A stretch of 64,000 nt of DNA from assembly GCF_000661915.1 (NCBI RefSeq), contig NZ_CP007509.1, forward strand, positions 1,922,001 to 1,986,000, in the 5' to 3' direction. Below the pieces are notes generated by a model. The model was not told the origin of the DNA and did no database searches. It saw nothing but the letters and a program-made list of their open reading frames with translations. Shown here piece after piece: positions 37,229 through 47,910 of this stretch. The stretch comes from Stutzerimonas decontaminans (GTDB taxonomy: Bacteria > Pseudomonadota > Gammaproteobacteria > Pseudomonadales > Pseudomonadaceae). The number at the start of each line of letters is the position of its first letter. Position 1 is the stretch's first letter. The position numbers and the translations under genes are program-made.

Positions 37229-39151
37229 ATGCCCACCATTACTCTTCCCGATGGCAGTCAGCGTTCGTTCGATCATCCGGTTACCGTGGCTGAAGTGGCT
37301 CAGGCTATTGGCGCTGGTTTGGCCAAGGCGACCGTGGCAGGAAAGGTCGACGGCAAGCTGGTCGATGCTTGTGATCTGATCGAAAAAGATGCAGTGCTGC
37401 AAATCATCACGCCAAAGGATGAGGAGGGGCTGGAGATCATTCGCCACTCCTGTGCGCACCTCATCGGGCACGCTGTGAAGCAGCTTTACCCGGCCGCCCG
37501 AATGGTCATTGGGCCGGTTATTGATGAGGGCTTCTACTACGACATCGCCTATGAGCGGCCTTTCACGCCGGATGACGTCGCTGCCATCGAGCAGCGTATG
37601 AAAGAGTTGATCGATCGCGACTACGATGTCATCAAGAAGGTGACGCCGCGAGCTCAGGTAATTGAGGTGTTCGCCTCGCGCGGTGAGGATTACAAGCTTC
37701 GCCTGGTCGAGGATATGCCCGATGAGCAGGCTATGGGTTTGTATTACCACGAAGAATACGTCGACATGTGTCGTGGTCCGCACGTGCCGAATACGCGCTT
37801 TCTGAAGTCTTTCAAGCTCACCAAGCTGTCTGGCGCCTATTGGCGTGGGGATGCAAAGAATGAGCAGCTCCAGCGTATCTACGGTACGGCCTGGGCCGAC
37901 AAGAAGCAGCTGGCTGCTTATATTCAGCGTATCGAGGAGGCCGAAAAGCGCGACCATCGCAAGATCGGCAAGCGTCTAGATCTGTTCCATACGCAGGAAG
38001 AGGCGCCTGGGATGGTCTTCTGGCATCCCAATGGATGGACGCTGTATCAGGTGCTTGAGCAATACATGCGCCAGGTTCAGCGCGAAAACGGTTACCTGGA
38101 GATCAGGACCCCGCAAGTGGTTGATCGCGTGCTTTGGGAGAAATCCGGGCACTGGGCGAATTACGCCGAAAACATGTTCACGACTGAGTCGGAAAGTCGT
38201 GATTATGCGATCAAGCCGATGAACTGCCCGTGTCATGTGCAGGTTTACAACCAGGGCTTGAAGAGCTATCGCGAACTACCGCTGCGGCTGGCCGAATTTG
38301 GCGCTTGCCACCGTAACGAGCCGTCTGGTGCGCTGCACGGCATCATGCGGGTGCGTGGCTTTACTCAGGATGATGCGCACATCTTCTGCACGGAAGAGCA
38401 GATGCAGGCCGAGTCGGCGGCGTTCATCAAGTTGACGCAAGCCGTGTATGCCGATTTCGGTTTTTCGGATATCGAGTTGAAGCTGTCGACCCGTCCTGAG
38501 AAGCGCGTCGGCTCCGATGAGCTCTGGGACAGGGCAGAGGCGGCGCTGGCGGCGGCGCTGGAAAGTGCTGGGCTGCCGTACGATCTGCAGCCGGGCGAGG
38601 GAGCTTTTTATGGCCCCAAGATCGAGTTCTCTTTGCGCGATTGTCTCGGTCGGGTGTGGCAGTGCGGTACCCTGCAGCTGGACTTCAATCTTCCGGTACG
38701 GCTGGGCGCAGAGTATGTCAGCGAGAACAACGATCGGCAGCATCCGGTCATGCTGCATAGAGCTATCCTCGGCTCGTTCGAGCGTTTCATCGGCATTCTG
38801 ATCGAGCACTACGAAGGGGCTTTTCCTGCCTGGCTCGCGCCGACGCAGGCGGTGATCATGAATATCACCGATAAGCAGGCGCCTTTTGCCGCTGAAGTCG
38901 AAAAAACGCTCGTCCAAAGCGGATTTCGTGCCAAGTGCGACTTGAGAAACGAAAAGATCGGCTTTAAAATCCGCGAGCATACTTTGCTCAAGACTCCTTA
39001 TCTCTTGGTTATCGGGGATCGGGAGGTTGAGACACGATCCGTTGCTGTGCGCACCCGTGAAGGCGTCGATATGGGCTCCATGCCCCTCGAGCAGTTCGCG
39101 CAGTTGTTGGCACAGGCGGTTTCCCGGCGTGGTCGCCAAGAATTGGAGTAA
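37229..39151 (+). CDS. thrS: Threonyl-tRNA synthetase
   Basis: 640 residues: TGS domain ([18 protein letters not shown]), editing domain with [10 protein letters not shown] (about residue 72), class II catalytic domain with zinc/threonine-binding [10 protein letters not shown] (about 331) and a C-terminal anticodon-binding domain. Charges tRNA-Thr. AGGAGAGGAGG precedes the ATG. First gene of the thrS-infC-rpmI-rplT-pheST-ihfA cluster. Confidence 0.96.
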   Translation: MPTITLPDGSQRSFDHPVTVAEVAQAIGAGLAKATVAGKVDGKLVDACDLIEKDAVLQIITPKDEEGLEIIRHSCAHLIGHAVKQLYPAARMVIGPVIDEGFYYDIAYERPFTPDDVAAIEQRMKELIDRDYDVIKKVTPRAQVIEVFASRGEDYKLRLVEDMPDEQAMGLYYHEEYVDMCRGPHVPNTRFLKSFKLTKLSGAYWRGDAKNEQLQRIYGTAWADKKQLAAYIQRIEEAEKRDHRKIGKRLDLFHTQEEAPGMVFWHPNGWTLYQVLEQYMRQVQRENGYLEIRTPQVVDRVLWEKSGHWANYAENMFTTESESRDYAIKPMNCPCHVQVYNQGLKSYRELPLRLAEFGACHRNEPSGALHGIMRVRGFTQDDAHIFCTEEQMQAESAAFIKLTQAVYADFGFSDIELKLSTRPEKRVGSDELWDRAEAALAAALESAGLPYDLQPGEGAFYGPKIEFSLRDCLGRVWQCGTLQLDFNLPVRLGAEYVSENNDRQHPVMLHRAILGSFERFIGILIEHYEGAFPAWLAPTQAVIMNITDKQAPFAAEVEKTLVQSGFRAKCDLRNEKIGFKIREHTLLKTPYLLVIGDREVETRSVAVRTREGVDMGSMPLEQFAQLLAQAVSRRGRQELE

Positions 39152-39156
39152 TGACT

Positions 39157-39702
39157 ATTAAGCGTGAAATGAGACAGGATAAACGAGCTGCACCCAAGGC
39201 CCCGATCAACGAGAATATCTCGGCTCGTGAGGTCCGTTTGATTGGTGCTGACGGCGAGCAGATTGGCATCGTCTCGATTGATGAAGCGCTGCAAGTAGCT
39301 GAAGAAGCCAAGCTGGATCTGGTTGAAATTTCCGCCGATGCGAATCCTCCGGTATGTCGGATCATGGATTACGGCAAGCATCTGTTCGAGAAGAAGAAGC
39401 AGGTAGCTGCGGCGAAGAAGAATCAGAAGCAGATTCAGGTTAAAGAAGTAAAGTTTCGTCCAGGGACGGAAGAAGGGGACTACCAGGTCAAGCTGCGCAA
39501 TCTGGTGCGTTTTCTGAGTGACGGGGACAGGGCCAAGGTATCCTTGCGATTCCGCGGCCGTGAGATGGCCCATCAGGAGCTGGGGATGGAGTTGTTGAAG
39601 CGGGTCGAAACCGATCTCGCTGAATATGGCTCGGTCGAACAGCATCCGAAGATGGAAGGACGCCAGCTGATCATGGTCATCGCTCCCAAGAAGAAAAAGT
39701 AA
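39157..39702 (+). CDS. infC: Translation initiation factor IF-3
   Basis: About 181 residues. [44 protein letters not shown] and a C-terminal domain with [13 protein letters not shown] sequence ([12 protein letters not shown]) and KKKK end. I place the start at ATT 39157: GGAG (39145-39148) is eight bases upstream, ideal, while the in-frame ATG at 39151 is only two bases from it. Infrequent AUU starts are known for infC and allow IF-3 to repress its own translation. Confidence 0.9.
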   Translation: MKREMRQDKRAAPKAPINENISAREVRLIGADGEQIGIVSIDEALQVAEEAKLDLVEISADANPPVCRIMDYGKHLFEKKKQVAAAKKNQKQIQVKEVKFRPGTEEGDYQVKLRNLVRFLSDGDRAKVSLRFRGREMAHQELGMELLKRVETDLAEYGSVEQHPKMEGRQLIMVIAPKKKK

Positions 39703-39764
39703 CCTCCAGGGCACTGGCAGGCCTTGCGGTTATTTGTAATCACCCACAATGTGGAGTACCGAAC

Positions 39765-39959
39765 ATGCCAAAGATGAAGACTAAAAGTGGTGCTGCGAAG
39801 CGCTTCAAGAAGACTGCTAACGGCTTCAAGCACAAGCACGCTTTCAAGAGCCACATCCTGACCAAAATGACCACCAAGCGTAAGCGTCAGCTGCGCGGTT
39901 GCTCGCAAGTGCACCCGTCCGACGTTGCAAAGGTGGAGCGCATGCTGCGCGTTCGTTGA
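39765..39959 (+). CDS. rpmI: 50S ribosomal protein L35
   Basis: 64 residues, strongly basic: [20 protein letters not shown] and [15 protein letters not shown], the L35 pattern and length. Between infC and rplT in the conserved order. Confidence 0.96.
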   Translation: MPKMKTKSGAAKRFKKTANGFKHKHAFKSHILTKMTTKRKRQLRGCSQVHPSDVAKVERMLRVR

Positions 39960-39986
39960 TCCGGTCAAGACTCAGAGGAATAACTC

Positions 39987-40343
39987 ATGGCTCGTGTTAA
40001 GCGTGGCGTCGTTGCCCGTCGCCGTCACAAGAAAATTCTGAAACTCGCCAAAGGCTACTACGGTGCGCGTTCGCGCGTATTCCGCGTTGCCAAGCAGGCG
40101 GTAATCAAGGCTGGCCAGTATGCCTACCGTGACCGCCGTCAGCGCAAGCGTCAGTTCCGCGCTCTGTGGATCGCCCGTATCAACGCAGGTGCTCGTGTCA
40201 ACGGTCTGTCTTACAGCCGTCTGATCGCCGGCCTGAAAAAGGCGGCCATCGAGATCGACCGCAAGGTTCTGGCCGATCTGGCAGTGAACGAAAAAGCGGC
40301 GTTTGCTGCGATTGTCGAAAAAGCCAAAGCTTCTCTGGCTTAA
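39987..40343 (+). CDS. rplT: 50S ribosomal protein L20
   Basis: 118 residues: [20 protein letters not shown] then [17 protein letters not shown] and [12 protein letters not shown]20 assembles the large subunit early and can repress its own operon. AGAGGAA upstream of the ATG. Confidence 0.96.
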   Translation: MARVKRGVVARRRHKKILKLAKGYYGARSRVFRVAKQAVIKAGQYAYRDRRQRKRQFRALWIARINAGARVNGLSYSRLIAGLKKAAIEIDRKVLADLAVNEKAAFAAIVEKAKASLA

Positions 40344-40385
40344 GCCCCGGCAATCCGGGCCTTCGGGTCCGTTGCAACGTCATCG

Positions 40386-40418
40386 ATAGGGGAAGAGCCT
40401 TGTGCTCTTCCCCTATTT
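40386..40418 (+). terminator. Hairpin terminator or attenuator between rplT and pheS
   Basis: ATAGGGGAAGAGC-CTTGT-GCTCTTCCCCTAT, thirteen pairs, then TTCGTAT. The T-tract is short, so partial read-through into pheST is likely. No Phe-rich leader peptide precedes it. Confidence 0.7.
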
Positions 40419-40467
40419 CGTATCTGGAAGGGGCTTTTGCAAAAATGCGTATGGTGGCGGCCAATAA

Positions 40468-41532
<1,065 letters not shown>

Positions 41533-41568
41533 TGCCGCCGCCCGTCAACGAACTATTAGGAGAGCAGG

Positions 41569-43947
41569 ATGAAATTCAGTGAACAATGGCTGCGGAGCTG
41601 GGTAAATCCGCAAGTTTCCCGCGACGAGCTGGTTGCTCGTCTGTCAATGGTCGGGCTTGAGGTTGATGCTGTAACACCCGTTGCTGGCAGCTTCAGCGGT
41701 GTGGTTGTCGGTGAGGTCCTTGAAACCGTGCAGCATCCTGACGCCGACAAGCTCCGGGTCTGTCAGGTTAGCAATGGAAATGAAACCTTTCAGGTCGTGT
41801 GCGGAGCGCCAAACGTGCGGCCCGGCCTGAAGATCCCGTTTGCGATGATTGGCGCTCAATTACCGGGCGACTTCAAAATCAAGAAGGCCAAGCTCCGCGG
41901 TGTCGAATCCAACGGCATGCTTTGCTCAGAAACCGAGTTGCAGGTGGGTAGTGACGATAGCGGTCTGATGGAGCTGGCCGGCGACGCGCCGGTGGGGACT
42001 GATTTTCGGGAGTATCTCGGTCTCGATGATGCAAGCATCGAAATCGGTTTAACCCCCAATCGTGGTGATTGCCTGTCCATTGCCGGCTTGGCTCGTGAAG
42101 TTGGCGCTATCTATGGCTCAGCGGTCAGTCCGGTGCAATTCGCCTTGGCGCCGGTACATCATGACGACACCCGTCCAGTCGAGGTACTGGCTCCCAAGGC
42201 ATGCCCGCGTTATCTCGGGCGCGTTTTGCGAAATGTTGATTTGTCGCGTCCGACGCCGCTTTGGATGGTTGAGCGTCTTCGACGCTCCGATATCCGTAGC
42301 ATTGACGCTGTCGTCGATGTAACCAACTACGTAATGCTCGAGCTGGGCCAGCCCCTGCATGCCTTCGATCTCGCCGAGATTAAGGGTGGTATTCGGGTTC
42401 GGATGGCCGAAGAGGGTGAAAAGCTGGTCTTGCTCGACGGCCAGGAAATCACCCTGCGTGCGGATACGCTCGTTATTGCAGATCATCAGCGCCCTCTTGC
42501 CATCGCTGGTGTCATGGGTGGAGAGCATAGCGGCGTAAGCACTGCTACCCAGAATATCTTTCTCGAAAGTGCCTTTTTTGACACCATTGCGCTGGCCGGA
42601 AAGGCTCGTTCCTACGGTTTGCACACCGATGCGTCCCATCGCTACGAGCGGGGCGTCGACTCGCAGCTTGCCCGCCAGGCAATGGAGCGCGCAACGAGTC
42701 TGCTACTGGATATCGTCGGCGGCGAGGCAGGGCCGATTATTGAGGTGGTCAGCGAAAACGACTTGCCGAAAGTCGCTCCGGTAACCTTGCGCGCTGAGCG
42801 CATCAAACAGATGCTGGGGCTCGAAATGGATGGCGCCGAAGTGGTGCGCCTGCTGACATCCTTGGGCCTGGTGGTTGCCGAAGAGGCTAAAGGACGCTGG
42901 CAGGTCTGTGTTCCGAGTCACCGCTTCGATATCGGCCTTGAGGTCGATCTGATCGAAGAGCTGGGTCGTTTGTATGGCTACGACCGACTGCCTGTGCGTT
43001 ATCCGCAGGCCCGGCTTGCGCCTGAGGCGAAGCCCGAGGCTCGTGCCGAGCTGCCGTTGCTCCGACGTTTGCTGGTCGCCCGCGGATATCAGGAGGCGAT
43101 CACTTACAGCTTCATCGATCCCAAGCTGTTCGAACTGTTCAGTCCTGACATGAAACCGTTACAGCTGGCCAATCCAATCTCCGCTGATATGGCGGCCATG
43201 CGCGCGTCGCTCTGGCCGGGGCTGGTTAAGGCGCTGCAGTACAATCTCAACCGGCAGCAACCACGTGTGCGCTTGTTCGAGGCGGGACTGCGCTTTGTCG
43301 GTCAGTTGCAGGAGCTTGAGCAAGAAAGCATGCTGGCTGGCGTGTTAACCGGGAGCCGTCAGCCAGAGGGTTGGACGAACTCGCGTGAGGCGGTGGACTT
43401 TTACGACATCAAGGCAGACGTCGAGGCGCTGCTGGCTTTTGCCGGAAATGCTGGCGTCTATCGTTTCGTTGCGGGAGAGCACCCGGCGCTGCACCCGGGG
43501 CAGACGGCACGTATCGAGCGCGACGGTCGATTGGTCGGGTTCGTTGGGAGTCTCCATCCTGAGTTGGCAGGCACCTTGGGTATAGACCAACCGGTTTACA
43601 TGTTCGAGCTGAAGCTCAGCGAGATCGCCGAGGGGCGGATGCCTTCCTTTGCAGAGCTTTCGCGCTTCCCAGAAGTCCGGCGCGACCTTGCCGTGCTGGT
43701 CGGGCGGGAGATCGCAGCCGACGATATCCTGAGTTGCATTCGTGAGGCTGCGGGCGAGAATCTGACGGACCTCAAGCTATTTGACGTCTATCAGGGGAAA
43801 GGTATTGATCCCCTTAGCAAAAGTATGGCAGTCGGCTTGACCTGGCAGCACCCTTCGCGCACTCTAAACGACGATGAGGTGAACGGTGTGATGCAGAAAA
43901 TCCTCACCTCCCTGGAAGAAAGGTTCAACGCCACGTTAAGGAAATAG
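41569..43947 (+). CDS. pheT: Phenylalanyl-tRNA synthetase beta subunit
   Basis: 792 residues: tRNA-binding domain (HPDADKLRVCQVSNG) near residues 39-150, B3/B4 editing domain, B5 domain, catalytic-like domain and a C-terminal anticodon-binding FDX-ACB domain (FPEVRRDLAVLV, YQGKGIDPLSKSMAV). Co-transcribed with pheS and ihfA (3 bp gap). Confidence 0.96.
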   Translation: MKFSEQWLRSWVNPQVSRDELVARLSMVGLEVDAVTPVAGSFSGVVVGEVLETVQHPDADKLRVCQVSNGNETFQVVCGAPNVRPGLKIPFAMIGAQLPGDFKIKKAKLRGVESNGMLCSETELQVGSDDSGLMELAGDAPVGTDFREYLGLDDASIEIGLTPNRGDCLSIAGLAREVGAIYGSAVSPVQFALAPVHHDDTRPVEVLAPKACPRYLGRVLRNVDLSRPTPLWMVERLRRSDIRSIDAVVDVTNYVMLELGQPLHAFDLAEIKGGIRVRMAEEGEKLVLLDGQEITLRADTLVIADHQRPLAIAGVMGGEHSGVSTATQNIFLESAFFDTIALAGKARSYGLHTDASHRYERGVDSQLARQAMERATSLLLDIVGGEAGPIIEVVSENDLPKVAPVTLRAERIKQMLGLEMDGAEVVRLLTSLGLVVAEEAKGRWQVCVPSHRFDIGLEVDLIEELGRLYGYDRLPVRYPQARLAPEAKPEARAELPLLRRLLVARGYQEAITYSFIDPKLFELFSPDMKPLQLANPISADMAAMRASLWPGLVKALQYNLNRQQPRVRLFEAGLRFVGQLQELEQESMLAGVLTGSRQPEGWTNSREAVDFYDIKADVEALLAFAGNAGVYRFVAGEHPALHPGQTARIERDGRLVGFVGSLHPELAGTLGIDQPVYMFELKLSEIAEGRMPSFAELSRFPEVRRDLAVLVGREIAADDILSCIREAAGENLTDLKLFDVYQGKGIDPLSKSMAVGLTWQHPSRTLNDDEVNGVMQKILTSLEERFNATLRK

Positions 43948-43950
43948 CGT

Positions 43951-44253
43951 ATGGGGGCTCTGACGAAAGCTGAAATGGCGGAACGTCTATATGAAGAGCT
44001 GGGCTTGAATAAGCGCGAGGCCAAGGAGTTGGTGGAGCTGTTTTTCGAGGAGATCCGTCAGGCGCTCGAGCATAACGAGCAGGTCAAGTTGTCCGGATTC
44101 GGCAATTTCGACCTGCGCGACAAGCGTCAGCGGCCGGGTCGCAATCCGAAAACAGGTGAGGAGATACCTATCACGGCGCGTCGTGTGGTGACGTTCCGCC
44201 CAGGGCAGAAGCTCAAAGCGAGAGTCGAGGCCTATGCTGGAACCAAGTCATAA
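43951..44253 (+). CDS. ihfA: Integration host factor alpha subunit
   Basis: 100 residues: [40 protein letters not shown] with the DNA-intercalating proline, and [15 protein letters not shown]. Bends DNA; relevant both to sigma-54 promoters in this window and to tyrosine integrases. Overlaps the next gene by 20 bp. Confidence 0.96.
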   Translation: MGALTKAEMAERLYEELGLNKREAKELVELFFEEIRQALEHNEQVKLSGFGNFDLRDKRQRPGRNPKTGEEIPITARRVVTFRPGQKLKARVEAYAGTKS

Positions 44254-44590
44254 CGACGAGCTTCCGTCGATCCCCGGCAAGCGCTATTTCACTATCGGTG
44301 AAGTAAGCGAGCTGTGCGCCGTGAAACCGCACGTGTTGCGCTACTGGGAGCAAGAATTTCCCCAGCTCAACCCGGTAAAGCGCCGCGGCAACAGGCGTTA
44401 CTACCAGCGTCAGGATGTCCTGTTGATTCGTCAGATTCGTGCGCTGCTCTACGATCAGGGCTTCACCATCGGCGGCGCCAGGCAGCGTATGTCGGGCGAC
44501 GAAGCACGTGACGACACGACTCAATACAAGCAACTTATCCGGCAGATGATCTCTGAGCTGGAGGAGGTTCTTCAGGTGCTGAAGAAGTAG
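44234..44590 (+). CDS. MerR-family transcriptional regulator
   Basis: 118 residues: [40 protein letters not shown] and [20 protein letters not shown] form the MerR winged helix; a short C-terminal coiled coil ([16 protein letters not shown]) follows without effector-binding cysteines. This is the conserved small regulator downstream of ihfA; targets unknown. Confidence 0.88.
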   Translation: MLEPSHNDELPSIPGKRYFTIGEVSELCAVKPHVLRYWEQEFPQLNPVKRRGNRRYYQRQDVLLIRQIRALLYDQGFTIGGARQRMSGDEARDDTTQYKQLIRQMISELEEVLQVLKK

Positions 44591-44672
44591 CGGCTGGAGC
44601 GTAAAAAACTTTCACATATTCAGGCGGTTATTGTATAGTTCGCTCCGCTTTCAGCAGAGCTGGCAGCAACAG

Positions 44673-44750
<78 letters not shown>

Positions 44751-44762
44751 AAATTCCCTAGA

Positions 44763-44799
44763 AAATCCAGTTACTTAACGGTGGCTGGATTTTTTTTGC
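44763..44799 (+). terminator. Terminator after tRNA-Pro(GGG)
   Basis: AAATCCAG and CTGGATTT pair around a 13-base loop, followed by T8. It terminates the tRNA transcript and also lies at the 3' end of the integrase gene. Confidence 0.7.
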
Positions 44800-44843
44800 G
44801 CGGTCGACGCTCATCGATGTGGGGACTTTTGGGGGGGCTTTTT

Positions 44844-46043
44844 TCATCCTGCCTTTCTCCTCAGTATTGTCAGCGCCGGTCCCCTCGAATCCGTCGCCGA
44901 AATCTTGTTGGCCTCATCGATCAGCTTGCCCAGTTCGGCCGCCGAGTAGTGGCTGGTGATGCTGCCGTTCTTGTGGCCCAAAAGTACCTTCCTGTCTTCC
45001 TCCGTCACGCCTGCAGCGCGAAGCCTGCGACCGAACGTGTGCTTCAGGTCATGCACGCGGATCGACGCAAAACCCGACGGTGCTGTTCGCTTGAAGCGCT
45101 GCTCGTACATCGCGGCCGCTCGTTTCCTTGCTTTGCGCCACGCCGAGTCGTTCATGCGGTGCATCGGAGTGGCGTTGCCATCTTTGTCGACTTGGCCGTA
45201 GGGAAACACCCATAACGGGTCCAGTCCGCGTTGCCCCTCGATCACCGACTTGGCGACCGAGTTCAGAACGATCAGGCGCTCGTCGCCGTTCTTCACGCCC
45301 GCGTTTTCGTGTCGCCCGCCAAAATCGGCCGGGATAAGGAAAACGCTGGTTCCGAGCTCCGGTACCGGGATCTCCCAATCCCAGCGAAGCTTGACCACTT
45401 CCTGTTCCCGGGAGCCGCTGTTGACCTTGTAGAGCGCCATCCTCTTCAGGTGATCGGGCAGCTCTGTAAACAGCAGGCTCTGCTCCTCCCACGACAGCGG
45501 ATGGGGCTGACGCGTCGAGCGCCTGAGGTCCAACCGCGTGATCATCGGGACGGTATCAAGCCAGGGACGTCTCGCTTCATCACGCCACTTACGGGCGCAG
45601 AGATTCAGGACCCGTATAACTCGCTCCAGCGCGATGTTTATGGTTCGAGGTGCCACGCTTCTGCCTTTTTCGGGCGATCCGCGCAGGCGACCGGCGAGCC
45701 TGTCCTTCACGTAGGGTGCGAGCGCCTCGTCGTCGATGTGGTCGACCGGTCGATCACCAATGTAGGGGTCGAGTTGCTCGAGATACAACGCCGTCAAGCC
45801 TATGGATGGCTGGTCCTTGTACTCCACCAGATAGCGCGTAGCCGCTTCACGCCATGTTCTTACCCTTCTAACGCCATAGATGTGCTGTTGCCTTAGCTGC
45901 TCCAGGCGATGTATCAGGTATTGCTCCGCCTCCTTCCGGTCACCTGAGCCAGTGCTTTCTCGAATGCGCTGACCTCGGTAGATCTTGTCGATGTACCAGA
46001 CGCCGTTGCGTTGATAGAGACCGCTGATTGTTCTTTTCGCCAT
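44844..46043 (-). CDS. int: Tyrosine recombinase (element integrase)
   Basis: 399 residues: an N-terminal SAM-like arm/core-binding region (residues ~60-170) and a phage-integrase catalytic domain with Arg in SGSREQEVVKLRW (about 213), HDLKHTFGRR (about 329) and the tyrosine nucleophile in TSHYSAAEL (about 364). Catalyses site-specific integration and excision, probably at tRNA-Pro(GGG). GGAGG six bases before the ATG supports the start. The upstream excisionase-like frame overlaps it by 130 bp. Confidence 0.92.
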   Translation of the reverse strand: MAKRTISGLYQRNGVWYIDKIYRGQRIRESTGSGDRKEAEQYLIHRLEQLRQQHIYGVRRVRTWREAATRYLVEYKDQPSIGLTALYLEQLDPYIGDRPVDHIDDEALAPYVKDRLAGRLRGSPEKGRSVAPRTINIALERVIRVLNLCARKWRDEARRPWLDTVPMITRLDLRRSTRQPHPLSWEEQSLLFTELPDHLKRMALYKVNSGSREQEVVKLRWDWEIPVPELGTSVFLIPADFGGRHENAGVKNGDERLIVLNSVAKSVIEGQRGLDPLWVFPYGQVDKDGNATPMHRMNDSAWRKARKRAAAMYEQRFKRTAPSGFASIRVHDLKHTFGRRLRAAGVTEEDRKVLLGHKNGSITSHYSAAELGKLIDEANKISATDSRGPALTILRRKAG

Positions 46044-46315
46044 GGTTGTCCTCCACGGCGCCTACTGCAGGGCCGATCTTCCCCCTGCGCACCGCTCTTT
46101 TCAATGCTGGCTCTGGCGATATAGGCATCTGCCCAGGCGTCGAGCTCCTGGCGATCGAAGCCAACGCCCTGGACCCCAATGGGAAATTCGCGAATGAAGG
46201 GACGTACGGTCCTGTTGAACTCGCTGCGACACATGCCCAGGTACCCCGGAGCTGAATTGGCTCGCAGAATGCGCGGGGGAAGGGGCGCTAGGGTGGGGCT
46301 GCTGGGGTTTGCCAT
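45914..46315 (-). CDS. AlpA/excisionase-like DNA-binding protein
   Basis: 133 residues from ATG 46315. The N-terminal half RILRANSAPGYLGMCRSEFN and GVGFDRQELDAWADAYIA has the winged-helix pattern of AlpA/Xis proteins (short helix, then recognition helix, then R/Q-E-x-x-x-W). The last 43 codons lie inside the integrase gene in another frame and are Ser/Arg-rich, so they may be a by-product of the overlap. Likely directs excision or regulates int. Confidence 0.6.
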   Translation of the reverse strand: MANPSSPTLAPLPPRILRANSAPGYLGMCRSEFNRTVRPFIREFPIGVQGVGFDRQELDAWADAYIARASIEKSGAQGEDRPCSRRRGGQPWRKEQSAVSINATASGTSTRSTEVSAFEKALAQVTGRRRSNT

Positions 46316-46462
46316 GGCCTTTGGCACCGGTTGCTCGAAACGACAGGGTGCGGTTGGCACCATCGGCTAGATGCTGGGCGTTACGCTGTATGTGCTCAAC
46401 CGGCTCTGGCATGTTGGAGCGGGCCTGGTAGGAGACGCAGTGCCGATTGGCTGGAGGTAGAG

Positions 46463-47728
46463 GTGAGCAACGACGAGCGGATTACTAGAGAGACGCTGTA
46501 CGAACTGGTCTGGAGCGAACCCATGCTCAGGGTCGCTGAGCGCTACAGGGTATCGTCCAGCTTCATGGCTCGGGTTTGCCAATGCATGGGAGTGCCGCGA
46601 CCGCCGCGCGGTCACTGGGCGAAGCTCAGTCACGGCAAACCCAGTCCGCAGCCGCCGTTGCCTGCGCTGGGGCCTGGAATGCGCGTGTCGTGGCGCCGTG
46701 GCGAGCGGGTCGATATGAGCGGTCCTCGTTCACTGCCAAAGCCGCCCGCACGGTCGCGTCGACTCAAGGCCGTGGTTCGCGATGGCCCGGGTCCCCATCC
46801 GGTGCTCGCCGGTGCGAAGGAAGTGTTCGGGCAGGGGCAAGAGATCGACCAGGGTTTTCTCAAGCCCTCCAAGCGCCGTCTCGCCGATCTCGTGGTGACC
46901 CGTCCGATGCTCGATGAAGGAATCGCGCTGCTCGATGAACTGTTTCGACGGTTCGAGCTAAAAGGGCACCCGGTCAGCTTGTCACCCGGAGATCGGATCT
47001 ATCGTCGGGTCGGGGTGGATGTGCGCGAGAACCCGGGCAAGACCGCCGAACACCGCTATCCCTCGCTGTGGGTGCCGTCGAAGCCAACGGTCGTTTTCAT
47101 TGGAACCGTTGCCATTGGGCTGACGTTGTTCGAGCTGACGGAAACGAAAGAGGCGCGTTACATCGACGGCGAGTACGTGCCGCTTGAGCAGGCCGAGCAA
47201 CATCGGCCCCGGCACGGATGGCCGCACTGGCCCTGGACGACCCAGCATGCCTTCGCGACGGGGCGGTTCTGTCTGCAGGCCTATTCTCCCTATCCGCTGG
47301 CCGACTGGTCCGAAACCTGGCGCGAGCGCAAGTCCGGCGACCTGCGAAAACGCCTCGACACCATCGTTCGTGCGGTGCGTGCAGCTGCGCCCCTCGTGGC
47401 GCAGCTTGTGGAGGAGGGAGAGCTCGCCGAGCAAGTCCGACGCCGGGAACAAGAAGCGCAATGGCAGCGCCATTTGGAGGAGCGGGAGCGGCAACGGCGC
47501 GAGAAGGCCAGGCAGGACGCACGGAATGAGCTTTTGCAGATCATTGCCAGCTGGGACGAAGCGCAGCGTATCGACTCGTTCTTTGCAGCGGCAAGAGCGC
47601 AACTTCGACAGCGAAACGATGACGCGCATGATGTGCTTCTCGAGCGGCTGGACAACGCTCGCTCATTGATCGGCGAGCCGGATCCTCTGGCAGCGCTGCT
47701 TGGCTGGAAAACACCTGAAGAGCGGTAG
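46463..47728 (+). CDS. Uncharacterised HTH / coiled-coil protein
   Basis: 421 residues. GTG start with GGAGG five bases upstream. Residues ~5-50 (ITRETLYELVWSEPMLRVAE, then VSSSFMARVCQCMGVPRPPR, GHWAK) look like a helix-turn-helix domain. The middle (~120-270) is a globular domain with no motif I recognise; residues ~300-380 are a highly charged Glu/Arg coiled coil, followed by a helical tail. No membrane segment. It sits between the integrase end and a HipA-like pair, a typical cargo position. I do not assign a function. Confidence 0.75.
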   Translation: MSNDERITRETLYELVWSEPMLRVAERYRVSSSFMARVCQCMGVPRPPRGHWAKLSHGKPSPQPPLPALGPGMRVSWRRGERVDMSGPRSLPKPPARSRRLKAVVRDGPGPHPVLAGAKEVFGQGQEIDQGFLKPSKRRLADLVVTRPMLDEGIALLDELFRRFELKGHPVSLSPGDRIYRRVGVDVRENPGKTAEHRYPSLWVPSKPTVVFIGTVAIGLTLFELTETKEARYIDGEYVPLEQAEQHRPRHGWPHWPWTTQHAFATGRFCLQAYSPYPLADWSETWRERKSGDLRKRLDTIVRAVRAAAPLVAQLVEEGELAEQVRRREQEAQWQRHLEERERQRREKARQDARNELLQIIASWDEAQRIDSFFAAARAQLRQRNDDAHDVLLERLDNARSLIGEPDPLAALLGWKTPEER

Positions 47729-47792
47729 CTTTCCCATCATCCCGTTTGATCGTTTCGCAATTGGTCTCGACGGCTTCGTCGGACCAGCAACC

Positions 47793-47847
47793 AGTACTAT
47801 AATACCTGATATCGCCCATCTTCTCTTTCTGTAGGTATTTTAATACT
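47793..47847. promoter_or_regulatory. Paired dyad operators upstream of the HipA-like gene
   Basis: Two related 15-base sites: AGTACTATAATACCT (47793-47807) and, as its imperfect reverse complement, AGGTATTTTAATACT (47833-47847). Each contains a GTAY-N4-ATAC dyad, 41 bp apart (about four helical turns). The first includes a TATAAT sequence that could be a -10 element. Candidate binding sites for the HTH protein encoded after the kinase. Confidence 0.55.
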
Positions 47848-47910
47848 GACTAGGCAGGCTTTTTGCGATATATTCGGAACTAAAGTGCCGGTTGTATATT
47901 GGGCAGGCTT

